Positions 42,093 to 51,128 are shown, numbered from the stretch's first letter. The stretch: 64,000 nucleotides of DNA from RBG-13-51-18 sp050014095 (GCA_050014095.1 JBEKDZ010000001.1:62001-126000), one strand, 5' to 3'. The notes: generated by a model not told the origin, from the sequence alone. Program-made: numbers and translations.

Positions 42093-42574
42093 TTATCGCT
42101 CTCTACCCCGGCAGCTTCGACCCTATAACCAACGGGCATATAGATATCGCCACCAGGGCTTCCCAGCTTTTCGATAAAACTATCATCGGCATCTTCGCCA
42201 CGCCGGAAAAAAGCCTCATGTTCTCCCTCGAGGAGCGGATAGAGATGGCTAAAAAAGCCACCGCTCACCTGTCTAAAGTTGAGGTTAGACCCTATAGTAA
42301 CATCACTGTGGAGTTTGCCAAAGAGATAAAAGCCCAGGTGCTGGTACGCGGGCTAAGGATGATTGGCGACTTCGAGTGGGAGTTTGAAATGGCGATGATG
42401 AACCAGATGCTTTCACCGGGGCTGGAGACCGTCTGCTTCATGGCTAGCCAGGAATATCAGTTCCTTAGCGCCAGTCTGATAAAAGAAGTTGCCAGTCTGG
42501 GCGGTGATATCTCCAAGCTTGTTCCCAAACATGTCGCCGCAGCCCTGAAGAAAAAGGGCGTCATTGAGAAATGA
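42089..42574 (+). CDS. coaD: phosphopantetheine adenylyltransferase
   Basis: This 161-residue nucleotidyltransferase of CoA synthesis has ALYPGSFDPITNGHIDI with the HxGH-like TNGH, the ISSTxxR counterpart reduced to QFLSASLIKEVASLGGD, and LVRGLRMIGDFEWE. Start is TTG 42089, which overlaps rsmD. AAAAGGAGG lies eight or nine bases upstream. Confidence 0.96.
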   Translation: MIIALYPGSFDPITNGHIDIATRASQLFDKTIIGIFATPEKSLMFSLEERIEMAKKATAHLSKVEVRPYSNITVEFAKEIKAQVLVRGLRMIGDFEWEFEMAMMNQMLSPGLETVCFMASQEYQFLSASLIKEVASLGGDISKLVPKHVAAALKKKGVIEK

Positions 42575-42636
42575 TATTTACAGGATAGATTCCTGTTGTT
42601 CAATATTTTCAAGGATATATTCAGGAGGTAAAATTA

Positions 42637-42846
42637 ATGGCTTATAAGATTACAGACGAGTGCATCAGCTGCGGAGCCTGTGAGCCGGAATGCCCGGTTC
42701 ATGCTATCAGCGAGGGAGAGACTGCTTATGTCATCGACCCCTCAAAGTGCGTGGAGTGCGTAGGCTATCATGATTCTCCGAAGTGCGCGGAAATCTGCCC
42801 GGTTGATGCCACCAAACCCGACCCAGACCATCCTAGAAAAAAGTAA
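42637..42846 (+). CDS. 2[4Fe-4S] ferredoxin
   Basis: This 69-residue ferredoxin has a first cluster CISCGACEPECP and a second CVECVGYHDSPKCAEICP. The eight-residue insert between the second and third Cys of cluster two is that of Allochromatium-type low-potential ferredoxins. It is a possible electron donor for strongly reducing enzymes such as the BCR-like system at 57-62 kb (inference). AGGAGG precedes the ATG; a strong terminator follows. Confidence 0.93.
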   Translation: MAYKITDECISCGACEPECPVHAISEGETAYVIDPSKCVECVGYHDSPKCAEICPVDATKPDPDHPRKK

Positions 42847-42868
42847 AGTATCATTTCTAAATTAAATC

Positions 42869-42919
42869 AATAGCGGGGCATCCGGGATGCTTGACCCCGC
42901 TATTACTGTTTCTATTTTT
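42869..42919 (+). terminator. terminator after ferredoxin
   Basis: AATAGCGGGG (42869-42878) pairs with CCCCGCTATT (42895-42904), with a smaller CATCC...GGATG hairpin in the loop. T-rich sequence follows. Confidence 0.85.
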
Positions 42920-42973
42920 AACCTCAATCTTAATGATAGATGAGGTTTTTTTACATCAGCATATTCTATCTTT

Positions 42974-43459
42974 TTAAAAATAGCTGCGTACATGGCTAAA
43001 TTGATCCGGCAATAGCCCTAAAACAACCCAGAATCTGTTCAGCAGGAAGTTAGCTATCGGTGAACTGGTGACGGTATCGCTGGGTCCCTGGTATCTTAAA
43101 TACATTGCCAGCAATGCTCCGATGAAAATAGCGCACAGCAGCAACCCGAAAATGATACCACCCAAGTTATCCACCCATCCCAGCAGCGCCCAGTGGGCGA
43201 GTCTTTCTACGATAAACGCCAGTATCAACGCTATTATTAAGGTTGCCAGTAGGATAATAATGAAAGCGACAATGCCCGCGAGATTGAAATCTGAAATAAA
43301 CGTTAGTTTCAAAGCCAGACTATCAGCATATTGACCCGCAAGAACGACGCCGATAATAACGCCAGCCAAGATAAATAGCATTTTGATTAGTCCTGCTTGA
43401 TAACCCATGAAACCCGCGATGATTAAACTAATGATAATGACTATATCCAGCCAGTTCAT
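42974..43459 (-). CDS. CvpA family membrane protein
   Basis: This 161-residue protein has four transmembrane segments and the family start NWLDIVIIISLIIAGFMGYQAGLIKML. Residues AHWALLGWVDNLGGIIFGLL are also typical of CvpA. The family is linked to colicin V production and biofilm in E. coli but its molecular role is unknown. Confidence 0.88.
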   Translation of the reverse strand: MNWLDIVIIISLIIAGFMGYQAGLIKMLFILAGVIIGVVLAGQYADSLALKLTFISDFNLAGIVAFIIILLATLIIALILAFIVERLAHWALLGWVDNLGGIIFGLLLCAIFIGALLAMYLRYQGPSDTVTSSPIANFLLNRFWVVLGLLPDQFSHVRSYF

Positions 43460-43526
43460 ATTAGCCTCCTCGACGACTGTTTGAACTTATTCTACTATTT
43501 ATCCTATCAAGTCAACAACCCGTTTT

Positions 43527-44336
43527 TTAGGGTTTCGTTTCCCCCAGCTCTTTTGCCCTCTGGCAGGCCGCCTTCACTGCCTGGGCGACGATTCCGGCTA
43601 GGTCGCTTTTTTCGAATATCTCTAGCGCACGCTCCGTAGTGCCACCTTTAGAGGTTACATCTCGGCGTAATTCGGCTGGCGTTTTAGCCGACTTTTCCAT
43701 CAGGTGTGCCGCACCGAGCATCGTCTGCAAGACCAGCTTCTCGGCATCCTGTCTCTTAAGTCCCAGCCCCACCGCCCCATCTATAAGCGATTCGGCGAAT
43801 AGATAGAAATAGGCTGGCCCGCTGCCGCTGATAGCCGTGACCTTGTCAAGATACTCTTCATCGTCGAAATAAATCTCTTTTCCCATAGCACGGAGGATTT
43901 TACGCGCTAATTCTTTTTGCTTTTCGTTGACCTCTTGAGTAGCCGCCCAGCCGCTGATACCGAGTCCGATTTGCGCCGGTGTATTAGGCATTGACCTGAC
44001 GACTTTACGATGTCCCGCGCCTTGGATAATAGTGCTAATTTTTAGGCCGGCGGCGATGGAAAGAATAAGCTGGTCCGGTTGGAGATTGCCTTTGAGGTCG
44101 GCCAGGACTTCCATGATATTTTGGGGTTTCACCGCCAGTACTACCACATCTTGACCCTGAATGGCTTCTCGATTATTAGCCGTTACGATAATACCGTAAT
44201 GCTCTTTAAGATACTGACGGCGTGACTCGCTAATATCGCTCACAGAGATATCTGCCGGTTTACAAAGCTTGCTCTCCAGCAAAGACCTGATAATCGCCTC
44301 CCCCATATTCCCCCCGCCGATAAACGCTATTTTCAT
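43527..44336 (-). CDS. proC: pyrroline-5-carboxylate reductase
   Basis: This 269-residue last enzyme of proline synthesis has IAFIGGGNMGEAIIRSLLES (NADPH binding), VVLAVKPQNIMEVL and RSMPNTPAQIGLGISG. The C-terminal signature is GAAHLMEKSAKTPAELRRDVTSKGGTTERAL. Length is usual. Confidence 0.96.
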   Translation of the reverse strand: MKIAFIGGGNMGEAIIRSLLESKLCKPADISVSDISESRRQYLKEHYGIIVTANNREAIQGQDVVVLAVKPQNIMEVLADLKGNLQPDQLILSIAAGLKISTIIQGAGHRKVVRSMPNTPAQIGLGISGWAATQEVNEKQKELARKILRAMGKEIYFDDEEYLDKVTAISGSGPAYFYLFAESLIDGAVGLGLKRQDAEKLVLQTMLGAAHLMEKSAKTPAELRRDVTSKGGTTERALEIFEKSDLAGIVAQAVKAACQRAKELGETKP

Positions 44337-44623
44337 ATTGATATGAACCTAATTCTCCTTATTACTTCTCTCCCCTTGTGGGAGAGATTGAGTGAGGGGA
44401 CTAATCCCTCTCCATCTCCCTTTGTAAAAGGGAGACGATATGGTTTTACTTTACAATCACCGTTTGCAGCCCACTCTCTTGTCCCTCTTTTGTAAAGAGG
44501 GAGAAAGGGAGATTTATTCCCCTTTTTCACCCTCACCCTGCCTCTCCCTTCAGGGTGAACCTTCAGGCCGAGCCTTCTGGTCGAGACCTTCAGGATGAAC
44601 CCATCGAGGGAGAGGAGTTTGAT
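44337..44623. repeat. repeat-filled gap between proC and leuS
   Basis: No gene is seen. The gap holds CCCTTTGTAAAAGGG with GAGACGATATGG (about 44418-44441), a CTCTTTTGTAAAGAGGGAG hairpin (about 44484-44502) and tandem TTCAGGGTGAACC / TTCAGG..GAG..TTC / TTCAGGATGAACC units (about 44551-44602). Confidence 0.7.
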
Positions 44624-47404
44624 TTATTTCACCACGATATTTATCAGTTTCCCCGGCACGTAAATAACCTTGACCACCTGCTTTCCCGCCAAAAAGGTCT
44701 TGACCTTCTCCATGTCCATCGCCAACTGTTTAGCCTCTGCTTCAGTAACGGATACCGGCGCGGTCAATCTATCCCGCACCTTACCGTTCACCTGCACCAC
44801 CAGAGTAAACTCGTCGCTGGTGACCAGCTTTTCATCCCACTTCGGCCAACGCTGGTTGTGGATACTGTATTTGTTGCCAGTCCTCTGCCAAAGCTCCTCA
44901 CTGATGTGTGGCGCCGTCGGGGCCAAAAGCAACAGCAGTAGCTTTATAGTTTCGTTCCATGTCTTAGCGGATACGCTACCGGCCTCTTTGACCTTACCCA
45001 GGTAGTTAGTCAGTTCCATTAGCGCCGCTACCATTGTGTTCAGTCTTATCTTATCGAAGTCCTCGGTTACTTTCTTAATGGTCTGGTGCACCAGGCGCAT
45101 TAAATCTTCGTCGCCAGCAGAATTAGATGATTTGTATCCCCCCGCCACCAGGTTCCAGGTACGGTGCAGCCACCGACTGATGCCGCTGATGCCACTATCG
45201 TCCCACTCGCCGCCCTGCTCCCAGGGAGCGATGAACATCATATAGGCGCGTACCGTATCCACGCCCAGCTCCGCTACATATTCATCCGGGTTGACCACGT
45301 TGCCCCTGGACTTACTCATTTTCGTGCTGCCGGAGAGAATAATCCCCTGGTTGAAAAGCCGCAGGAACGGCTCCCTGAAATCTATTATCCCCATATCACA
45401 AATAGCTTTAGTAAAGAAACGGGTATAAAGCAGGTGCATCACGGCATGCTCGGCACCGCCGCTATAAAAATCAACCGGCATCCAGTGCTTGACCTTGGCG
45501 GGGTCGAAGGCTCTGTCATTTTCGTGGGGACTGGTGTAACGCTCCATATACCAGCAGGAACATAAAAACCCATCGAGGGTATCTGTCTCGCGTTTGGCGG
45601 CGCCGCCGCATTTAGGGCAGGTAGTATTAACAAACTTCTCATGATACTTTAGAGGAGACTCTCCGGTAGGTTTGAATTCGGCGTCTTCGGGCAGTAAAAC
45701 AGGTAGGTCTTTTTCCGGCACCGGCACGATGCCGCACTTTGGACAGTGAATCATGGGTATCGGCGCGCCCCAGTAGCGTTGCCGAGATACCAGCCAGTCG
45801 CGTATTTTATAGCTTACGGTATGCTTGCCCCACCCCTTTTCCTCTAAGTAGGCGGAGACGGCATTTACACCGTCTGAATTCCCGTTGAACCGGTCAGAGT
45901 GAATCATCCTGCCATATTCTGCATGGAACAACATGCCGTCATAGAATGAGCAGTTGGTCAGCATTTCTACTACCGTCCGGCAGTTCCGCACGTTGGGTTC
46001 TATTGCTTTACACCGCTTCAGTATCTCTTTTTCATTCTCCATTGAGTCCAGCGGTATCGTTTTTATTTTACCGTCGCTACCTGAAAAGAAAAAGACCCAG
46101 GGTGAACCGACTATTTCGTTCCATTGATTTGGCTTGAGATACTTTTGCATCAACTCAATGTACTTTTTAATCTGCACTTCGCCGCGCAGGGTGACAAACT
46201 GGCCGCCGATTTCCGCTTTAGTATATTCAAAACCGGCTTTTTTTAATTCTTCCACGAATTCCTTTTTCATCGTATCTGGGAAAGCAAAGCTCTTAGCCAC
46301 ACCATCCGTACGGGCTATTACCGGAATGATGGGTATGCCGTACTTAATAGCGAACGCGAAGTCGCGTTCATCGTGGGCGGGCACCGCCATGACGGCGCCC
46401 GTGCCGTAGGTTAAAAGGACATAGTCAGCTATCCAGATTGGCACCTTGATGCCATTAAGGCGGTTGACGCAGTAAGCACCAGTAAAAACGCCGTCCTTCT
46501 GCTTCTCCGTAGAGAGCCTTTCGATATCTGTCATCCGGCGGGACTTAGCAATATATGCTTGAACTCCAGCTTTCTTCTCTGGCGTGGTGAGTTTTTCCAC
46601 CAGCGGGTGTTCCGGCGCTAAAACCATAAAGGTAACACCGAAAACGGTATCGGGTCGGGTGGTGAATATCTTAATCTCTTTTTCGGCGACATCGGTATAG
46701 TCGAGGGCGAAGGATATTTCCGTGCCTTCGCTTCTTCCTATCCAGTTACGCTGCATTATCTTGATGCGCTCCGGCCAGTCAATGCCGTCGAAATCCAACA
46801 GCTCATCAGCATAGCGGGTGATGCGTAAGAGCCACTGCGCCAGGTCGCGCTTGACCACTTCCGATTCGCAGCGCCAGCACTTGCCATCTTCCACCTGCTC
46901 GTTAGCGAGGACACTTTGACACTTGGGACACCAGTTGACCGGCGCCTTGCCATGATACGCTAAGCCTTTTTCATATAGCTTGAGGAAGAACCACTGCGTC
47001 CACTTATAATATTCCGGCAGGCATGTGATGACCTCCCGGCTCCAATCGTAGATAGCGCCGATACTTTTTACCTGGCGGCGCATGTTCTCAATATTCTGCA
47101 TTGTCCACTTGAAGGGATGAACACCTTCTCTAATAGCAGCATTCTCCGCCGGCAGTCCGAAGGCATCGAAGCCATACGGGTGCAGCACATTATAGCCAAG
47201 CATCCGCTTATAACGCGCACAGGCATCAGCCGGGACATTATTATACCAGTGGCCGATATGCAGGTCGCCGGAGGTATAGGGGAACATCGTAAGGGCATAC
47301 CACTTGGGCCGAGGGTCGTCGTCCTTAACCTCGTAAAGTTTATCGTCGGCCCATTTTTGCTGCCACTTCTTCTCGATTGCCTGCGGCTCATATTTATCTG
47401 CCAT
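44624..47404 (-). CDS. leuS: leucyl-tRNA synthetase
   Basis: This 926-residue class I synthetase has the signature HIGH (SGDLHIGHWYN, near residue 50) and KMSKS (SGSTKMSKSRGNVVNPDEY). The editing domain is present (FTTRPDTVFGVTFMVLAPEHPLV, then TYGTGAVMAVPAHDERD). A zinc-ribbon like insert CPKCQSVLANEQV/CWRCE lies near residue 180 and another, CPKCG, in the distal half. It lies convergent to the tRNA-Leu gene. Confidence 0.97.
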   Translation of the reverse strand: MADKYEPQAIEKKWQQKWADDKLYEVKDDDPRPKWYALTMFPYTSGDLHIGHWYNNVPADACARYKRMLGYNVLHPYGFDAFGLPAENAAIREGVHPFKWTMQNIENMRRQVKSIGAIYDWSREVITCLPEYYKWTQWFFLKLYEKGLAYHGKAPVNWCPKCQSVLANEQVEDGKCWRCESEVVKRDLAQWLLRITRYADELLDFDGIDWPERIKIMQRNWIGRSEGTEISFALDYTDVAEKEIKIFTTRPDTVFGVTFMVLAPEHPLVEKLTTPEKKAGVQAYIAKSRRMTDIERLSTEKQKDGVFTGAYCVNRLNGIKVPIWIADYVLLTYGTGAVMAVPAHDERDFAFAIKYGIPIIPVIARTDGVAKSFAFPDTMKKEFVEELKKAGFEYTKAEIGGQFVTLRGEVQIKKYIELMQKYLKPNQWNEIVGSPWVFFFSGSDGKIKTIPLDSMENEKEILKRCKAIEPNVRNCRTVVEMLTNCSFYDGMLFHAEYGRMIHSDRFNGNSDGVNAVSAYLEEKGWGKHTVSYKIRDWLVSRQRYWGAPIPMIHCPKCGIVPVPEKDLPVLLPEDAEFKPTGESPLKYHEKFVNTTCPKCGGAAKRETDTLDGFLCSCWYMERYTSPHENDRAFDPAKVKHWMPVDFYSGGAEHAVMHLLYTRFFTKAICDMGIIDFREPFLRLFNQGIILSGSTKMSKSRGNVVNPDEYVAELGVDTVRAYMMFIAPWEQGGEWDDSGISGISRWLHRTWNLVAGGYKSSNSAGDEDLMRLVHQTIKKVTEDFDKIRLNTMVAALMELTNYLGKVKEAGSVSAKTWNETIKLLLLLLAPTAPHISEELWQRTGNKYSIHNQRWPKWDEKLVTSDEFTLVVQVNGKVRDRLTAPVSVTEAEAKQLAMDMEKVKTFLAGKQVVKVIYVPGKLINIVVK

Positions 47405-47487
47405 GAGTACTCTCCGTTCGATATAACGACCTAAAGTCGCTATGAAGTAATTTTAACAATAATACGTACGCAAGTAAATGGGTACTC

Positions 47488-47516
47488 TTGCGCTCACTAC
47501 GTTTTTCAAATAGAAT
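47488..47516 (+). promoter_or_regulatory. promoter of tRNA-Leu
   Basis: TTGCGC (47488-47493), a 17-base spacer and TAGAAT (47511-47516) lie 11 bases before the tRNA. Confidence 0.55.
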
Positions 47517-47527
47517 AGATTAGCTAC

Positions 47528-47612
47528 GCCGAAGTGGCGGAATGGCAGACGCGACGGTCTCAAAAACCGTTGAGGGGCAACTCTCGTGCCGGTTCGAGTC
47601 CGGCCTTCGGCA
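47528..47612 (+). tRNA. tRNA-Leu (CAA)
   Basis: This is a class II tRNA of 85 bases with a long variable arm. Acceptor GCCGAAG/CTTCGGC; anticodon loop CTCAAAA giving CAA. CCA is encoded at 47613-47615. Confidence 0.95.
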
Positions 47613-47711
47613 CCAAATTGCTGCATGATATCCGAAGATGGTATAATTTGGCTAAATAGAGTTAAAAAAACGGCCATATCCGACGCAATAAACAGAAAGG
47701 AACGATGCGAT

Positions 47712-47936
47712 ATGTTTACGATGAAATGTCCCGCCTGCGGCGCCGAAAGCAAGTTCTCTTTTGTTGATAATAGCTACGAAGGCCCGCGCCGGTGCTGGAA
47801 ATGCCGTGGGACTTTTAGGTTGAAAATTTCAAATAATGTGTTAGTTTATTGTGAACCAATACCAGAAGAAGAATTTACCAAGATTCAAGAAGCTTATGAC
47901 TTAAGAAATAAATATAAGAATCAGCCGGGTGCGTAG
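47712..47936 (+). CDS. small zinc-ribbon protein
   Basis: This 74-residue protein has two CxxC pairs near the N-terminus, MKCPACGAESKFSFV and RRCWKCRGTF, which form a likely zinc ribbon. A 30-residue acidic/amphipathic C-terminal part follows (EEEFTKIQEAYDLRNKYK). AAAGGAA lies upstream of ATG 47712. It may be cotranscribed with tRNA-Leu. Function unknown. Confidence 0.75.
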   Translation: MFTMKCPACGAESKFSFVDNSYEGPRRCWKCRGTFRLKISNNVLVYCEPIPEEEFTKIQEAYDLRNKYKNQPGA

Positions 47937-47944
47937 GGCTGTTT

Positions 47945-48064
47945 CTACTTCCTTTTACCGTAGTCCTGTTCTTTTTCGCGCCGAGCAATCGCTTCCTGTT
48001 TGGCTTTCAGCTCGATAATACGGAAGACCGTCTTTGCTTTCCCTGTTAGTACGAAGCTCTGCAT
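47945..48064 (-). CDS. 39-residue basic small protein
   Basis: This short frame encodes MQSFVLTGKAKTVFRIIELK followed by AKQEAIARREKEQDYGKRK. It has a textbook ribosome binding site (AAAGGAGCAAA then ATG), a beta-like start and a highly charged amphipathic helix. I do not recognise the family. It lies 8 bases from the convergent zinc-ribbon gene. Confidence 0.6.
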   Translation of the reverse strand: MQSFVLTGKAKTVFRIIELKAKQEAIARREKEQDYGKRK

Positions 48065-48233
48065 TTTGCTCCTTTAGTATCCTGCCTGGCTTTATTTAGC
48101 CTCTATAAGCATAGCAAGCGAGTATTAAAAACAGCATAAAATATATAAATGCTAGATAAACTTATGCTTAATAATTCATAAAGAAACATTAGGGAAACAT
48201 AATGATTCGCGATGTAGACGTCATCTTGTCTGG

Positions 48234-48262
48234 TTGTTATCGAGTTTTAGCTTTGTTATAAT
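48234..48262 (+). promoter_or_regulatory. promoter of the 57-residue membrane peptide
   Basis: TTGTTA (48234-48239), a 17-base spacer and TATAAT (48257-48262). The predicted transcription start is only about 3 bases before the ATG at 48272, so the message would be leaderless. Confidence 0.65.
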
Positions 48263-48271
48263 GCGTTTGTT

Positions 48272-48445
48272 ATGAGACGTTTAACGCTGTTTCTCAAGCG
48301 ATATACTGGATCGCTCCTGCTTTTTATTTTGGGACTAGCGCTAATGATTGTTGCTATTCAGGTGCTAACAGGTTCACTGGGTTTTATTCTCTTTTTCGCT
48401 GGGGCGGTACTTTTTATCTTCGGTATTCTGATTACTATTTACTGA
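48272..48445 (+). CDS. 57-residue two-helix membrane protein
   Basis: The frame encodes MRRLTLFLKRYTGS and then two hydrophobic segments, LLLFILGLALMIVAIQVL and GFILFFAGAVLFIFGILITI, separated by TGSL. The positive N-terminus would place both ends inside the cell. No family is recognised. A well-placed promoter and absence of a ribosome site suggest leaderless translation. Confidence 0.6.
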   Translation: MRRLTLFLKRYTGSLLLFILGLALMIVAIQVLTGSLGFILFFAGAVLFIFGILITIY

Positions 48446-48491
48446 TGTCCGTTTTAGACTAAAAAAGCCCGCGGCTAGCGCCGGCATCGCG

Positions 48492-48520
48492 TTGCCACAG
48501 GCTCATGGTAATGCTATAAT
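48492..48520 (+). promoter_or_regulatory. promoter of tRNA-Gln
   Basis: TTGCCA (48492-48497), a 17-base spacer and TATAAT (48515-48520). Confidence 0.75.
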
Positions 48521-48535
48521 TTTATGAGTAAACAC

Positions 48536-48606
48536 TGGCGAGTTGTGTAGTGGTAGCACGAAGGACTTTGGATCCTTTTGCCCAGGTTCGAATCCTGGCT
48601 CGCCAG
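48536..48606 (+). tRNA. tRNA-Gln (TTG)
   Basis: Acceptor TGGCGAG/CTCGCCA; anticodon loop CTTTGGA giving TTG. CCA is encoded at 48607-48609. Confidence 0.95.
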
Positions 48607-48659
48607 CCAGTTTAAATTCCGCTTTTAATCCGCTTATTTAATGTCGCTGTTCTCTGACA

Positions 48660-49601
48660 CTACCAATCCGGGGGACCTACCTGCGTCTGCTTATCGTAAA
48701 TGGGATTATAACCGAGCGTCCCCATCTTCTTCAGAAGTTCATGGAACTCGGTATTCAGCGGCTGGCCAGGACAGGCTCGTAACAGCGCATTATTGCGGGC
48801 GATGATGCCATCCTTGAACTCCGGATGGGTGATGATGAACAGGTCGTTGCGCTTAATACCCCGTACCACCCTCTCGCCGGTTTCCACGGGGTCCATAAAT
48901 AACTTACGCAAGTCTGGCATCGGCGGCATTCGCCGGGGAGGCTGACCGGGCGGCGGTTGAGGCGGCCAGGTCTGTCCCTCATTCTTCAAGTGCTCTGGGC
49001 GGTTGGCAAAAGTGGACGGGCCAAGGTTAGTAGCCGTAGGTCCGGGCACCAGCACCGAAGCCCCGATATTCATATTCTGAAGGTCGGTCGCTAGCGTTTC
49101 CATCATGCCGGCTATGGCATATTTGGTGGTATTATAGACAATATTGAATCCTACAGCCGTTAGGCCGGCCGTCGATGAGGTAGCGACGACATGCCCTCCC
49201 TCACCGTGTTTAATAATCCGCGGCAAAATCGTCACCAGACCATTAATTACGCCACCGACATTAACACCCATGCAGAAATCCCAGTCCTTGTAGGTCATCA
49301 TTTGTGCCGGTCCGCCGACGGCTACACCGGCGTTATTGACCAATATATGTATCTTCTCGAAGACTTTTTCCGCTTCATCAGCGGCTTTAGCATAGGCCTC
49401 GCGGTCGGTGACATCCAGCTTGATGGGGTGAACAGGCTGCTTTTTTTCTTTGAAATATACCATCGCTTCATCCAGGGCATCCTGGCGTGAATCAGCGATA
49501 ACCACCTTCATGCCGTACTTGGCGCAGGCTTTAGCGATGCCCAGCCCGATGCCGCTGGCGCCACCGGTGATAAAAGCTACTTTTCCTTCAATATTTTCCA
49601 T
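48660..49601 (-). CDS. short-chain dehydrogenase (SDR), paralog A
   Basis: This 313-residue classical SDR has TGGASGIGLGIAKACAKYG and an acidic residue after beta-2 (VVIADSR), which favours NAD(H). It also has NNAGVAVGG, catalytic Ser in TSSTAG and Tyr/Lys in YNTTK. Beyond the usual 250 residues it has a Pro-rich loop (TWPPQPPPGQPPRRMPPMPD) and ends in QVGPPDW. Its closest relative is paralog B at 49885, with which it shares all these features. It is probably a hydroxyacyl-CoA or alcohol dehydrogenase of the catabolic island. Confidence 0.9.
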   Translation of the reverse strand: MENIEGKVAFITGGASGIGLGIAKACAKYGMKVVIADSRQDALDEAMVYFKEKKQPVHPIKLDVTDREAYAKAADEAEKVFEKIHILVNNAGVAVGGPAQMMTYKDWDFCMGVNVGGVINGLVTILPRIIKHGEGGHVVATSSTAGLTAVGFNIVYNTTKYAIAGMMETLATDLQNMNIGASVLVPGPTATNLGPSTFANRPEHLKNEGQTWPPQPPPGQPPRRMPPMPDLRKLFMDPVETGERVVRGIKRNDLFIITHPEFKDGIIARNNALLRACPGQPLNTEFHELLKKMGTLGYNPIYDKQTQVGPPDW

Positions 49602-49711
49602 GACAGGTATTTCCCCTTTCGTAAAATATTCACCTTTAACAATTAAAGTTTAATTGTAGTGTTATTATTAACTCATTCTCCCCTCCCAAAAGAGGAGAGG
49701 TTAAGTTATAA

Positions 49712-49773
49712 AATCCCTCTCCGTCTCCCCTTCGGCAAGCTCAGGGCAGGCCTTTTACAAAGGGAGACGATGT
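49712..49773. repeat. copy of the CTCCCC...GGGAGACGATG intergenic repeat
   Basis: ATCCCTCTCC(G)TCTCCCC, then TTCGGCAAGCTCAGGGCAGG, then CCTTTTACAAAGGGAGACGATG. It is nearly identical to copies at 50963 and 61120. Confidence 0.85.
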
Positions 49774-49884
49774 TATTTACTTATGTCCTTCATTTCCAGT
49801 GAACTCATTTGTCCTCCTTTGTAAAAGGAGGATAGAGGTGGATTTTTCTTCTTTTCTTTATTCTTTGTATGAATCTGAACCTAT

Positions 49885-50820
49885 CTACCAGTCCGGCGGT
49901 CCAACCGGCTTCTGTTTATCATAAATGTCATTGTGATATATTGTCCCGAAGGTGATGATGATTTCGAAGCGCTTTTGATTGCGCGGTTCATTCGGGATAG
50001 CCCGGATAATCGCTTCGTGACGTGCGATATAACCCTCACGGAACTCGGGATGAGTGTGGATGAAGAGGTCGTTATTCCTGATACCGCGCAACACCCGCTC
50101 GCCAGTCTCCACCGGGTCCATGAAGACAATATCGACATGCTCCGGAGGCCGCCGTGGCGGAGCACCGGGCGGCGGGGCAGGCGGCCAGGTCTCTCCCTCG
50201 TTCCTCAAATGGGCAGGGCGGTTTTCAAAGGTAGATTGGCCCAGATTACCCTTCGTCGGACCCGGGAAGAGGATAGAAACCCCAATATTCTTATCCTGAA
50301 GTTCACCGGCGAGAGCTTCCATCATGCCGGCTACCGCGAACTTGGTCGTGCAGTAAGGAATCATATTACTCGCCGCGGCGACGCCCAGAGTTGATGACGT
50401 AGAGACGATGTGCCCGCCCTCGCCATGTTTCAGGATGCGGGGCAAAATGGTGACGACGCCGTTGATAACGCCGCCGAGGTTGACACTGATGCTGTAGTCC
50501 CAGTCTTTATAGGTGGTTTTTTCCGCTGGTCCACCAGAGCCTACACCAGCGTTATTGACCAGCACATGTATCTTACCAAAGACTTTTTCCGCCTCGTCGG
50601 CGGCTTTAACATAAGCCTCGCGGTCGGTGACATCCAGCTTAATGGGGTGGACAGGCAGCTTTTTTTCTTTGAAATATACCATTGCTGCATCCAGAGCTTG
50701 CTGGCGCATATCCACAATAACGACTTTCATACCGTACTTAGCGCAGGCTTTGGCGATGCCCAGCCCGATGCCGCTGGCGCCGCCGGTGATAAAGGCAACC
50801 TTTCCTTCAATGTCCTTCAT
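49885..50820 (-). CDS. short-chain dehydrogenase (SDR), paralog B
   Basis: This 311-residue SDR is a tandem duplicate of the gene at 48660. It has TGGASGIGLGIAKACAKYG, VVIVDMR (NAD preference), NNAGVGSGG, TSSTLG and YCTTK, the same Pro-rich loop (TWPPAPPPGAPPRRPPEH), and ends KPVGPPDW. The two differ mainly in the substrate-side regions, suggesting related but distinct substrates. The gap between the paralogs contains a dispersed repeat. Confidence 0.9.
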   Translation of the reverse strand: MKDIEGKVAFITGGASGIGLGIAKACAKYGMKVVIVDMRQQALDAAMVYFKEKKLPVHPIKLDVTDREAYVKAADEAEKVFGKIHVLVNNAGVGSGGPAEKTTYKDWDYSISVNLGGVINGVVTILPRILKHGEGGHIVSTSSTLGVAAASNMIPYCTTKFAVAGMMEALAGELQDKNIGVSILFPGPTKGNLGQSTFENRPAHLRNEGETWPPAPPPGAPPRRPPEHVDIVFMDPVETGERVLRGIRNNDLFIHTHPEFREGYIARHEAIIRAIPNEPRNQKRFEIIITFGTIYHNDIYDKQKPVGPPDW

Positions 50821-50962
50821 GGTATATATCTCTCCTCTTTCGTGAAGTATCCAGTTTTATCCGCCGTTTTTGTATGTATTTTATTACTCCGCCCACCTGA
50901 CCAATTGCCGCGGTCAACTCCTCTCCTTAACATGGGAGAGGACTAAGATAAGGGGGATTAAG

Positions 50963-51024
50963 ATCCCTCTCCATCTCCCCTTCGGCAAGCTCAGGGCAGG
51001 CCTTTTACTAAGGGGAGACGATGT
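50963..51024. repeat. copy of the CTCCCC...GGGAGACGATG intergenic repeat
   Basis: Same unit as 49712, with CCTTTTACTAAGGGGAGACGATG. It fills the gap between SDR B and the UGSC gene. Confidence 0.85.
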
Positions 51025-51128
51025 CATTTCCTGGTATGTTTCATCTGCAAGTAAATTGTTCGTCCTCCTTTACAAAAGGAGGATAGAGGTGGATTATGCC
51101 CTCTTTTTCCTTTACCTTTAGTCAAGTT

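Noticed and set aside
49933..50394. 153-residue plus-strand frame over SDR paralog B
   Set aside because: It is a shadow of the SDR; a similar but different shadow exists over paralog A.
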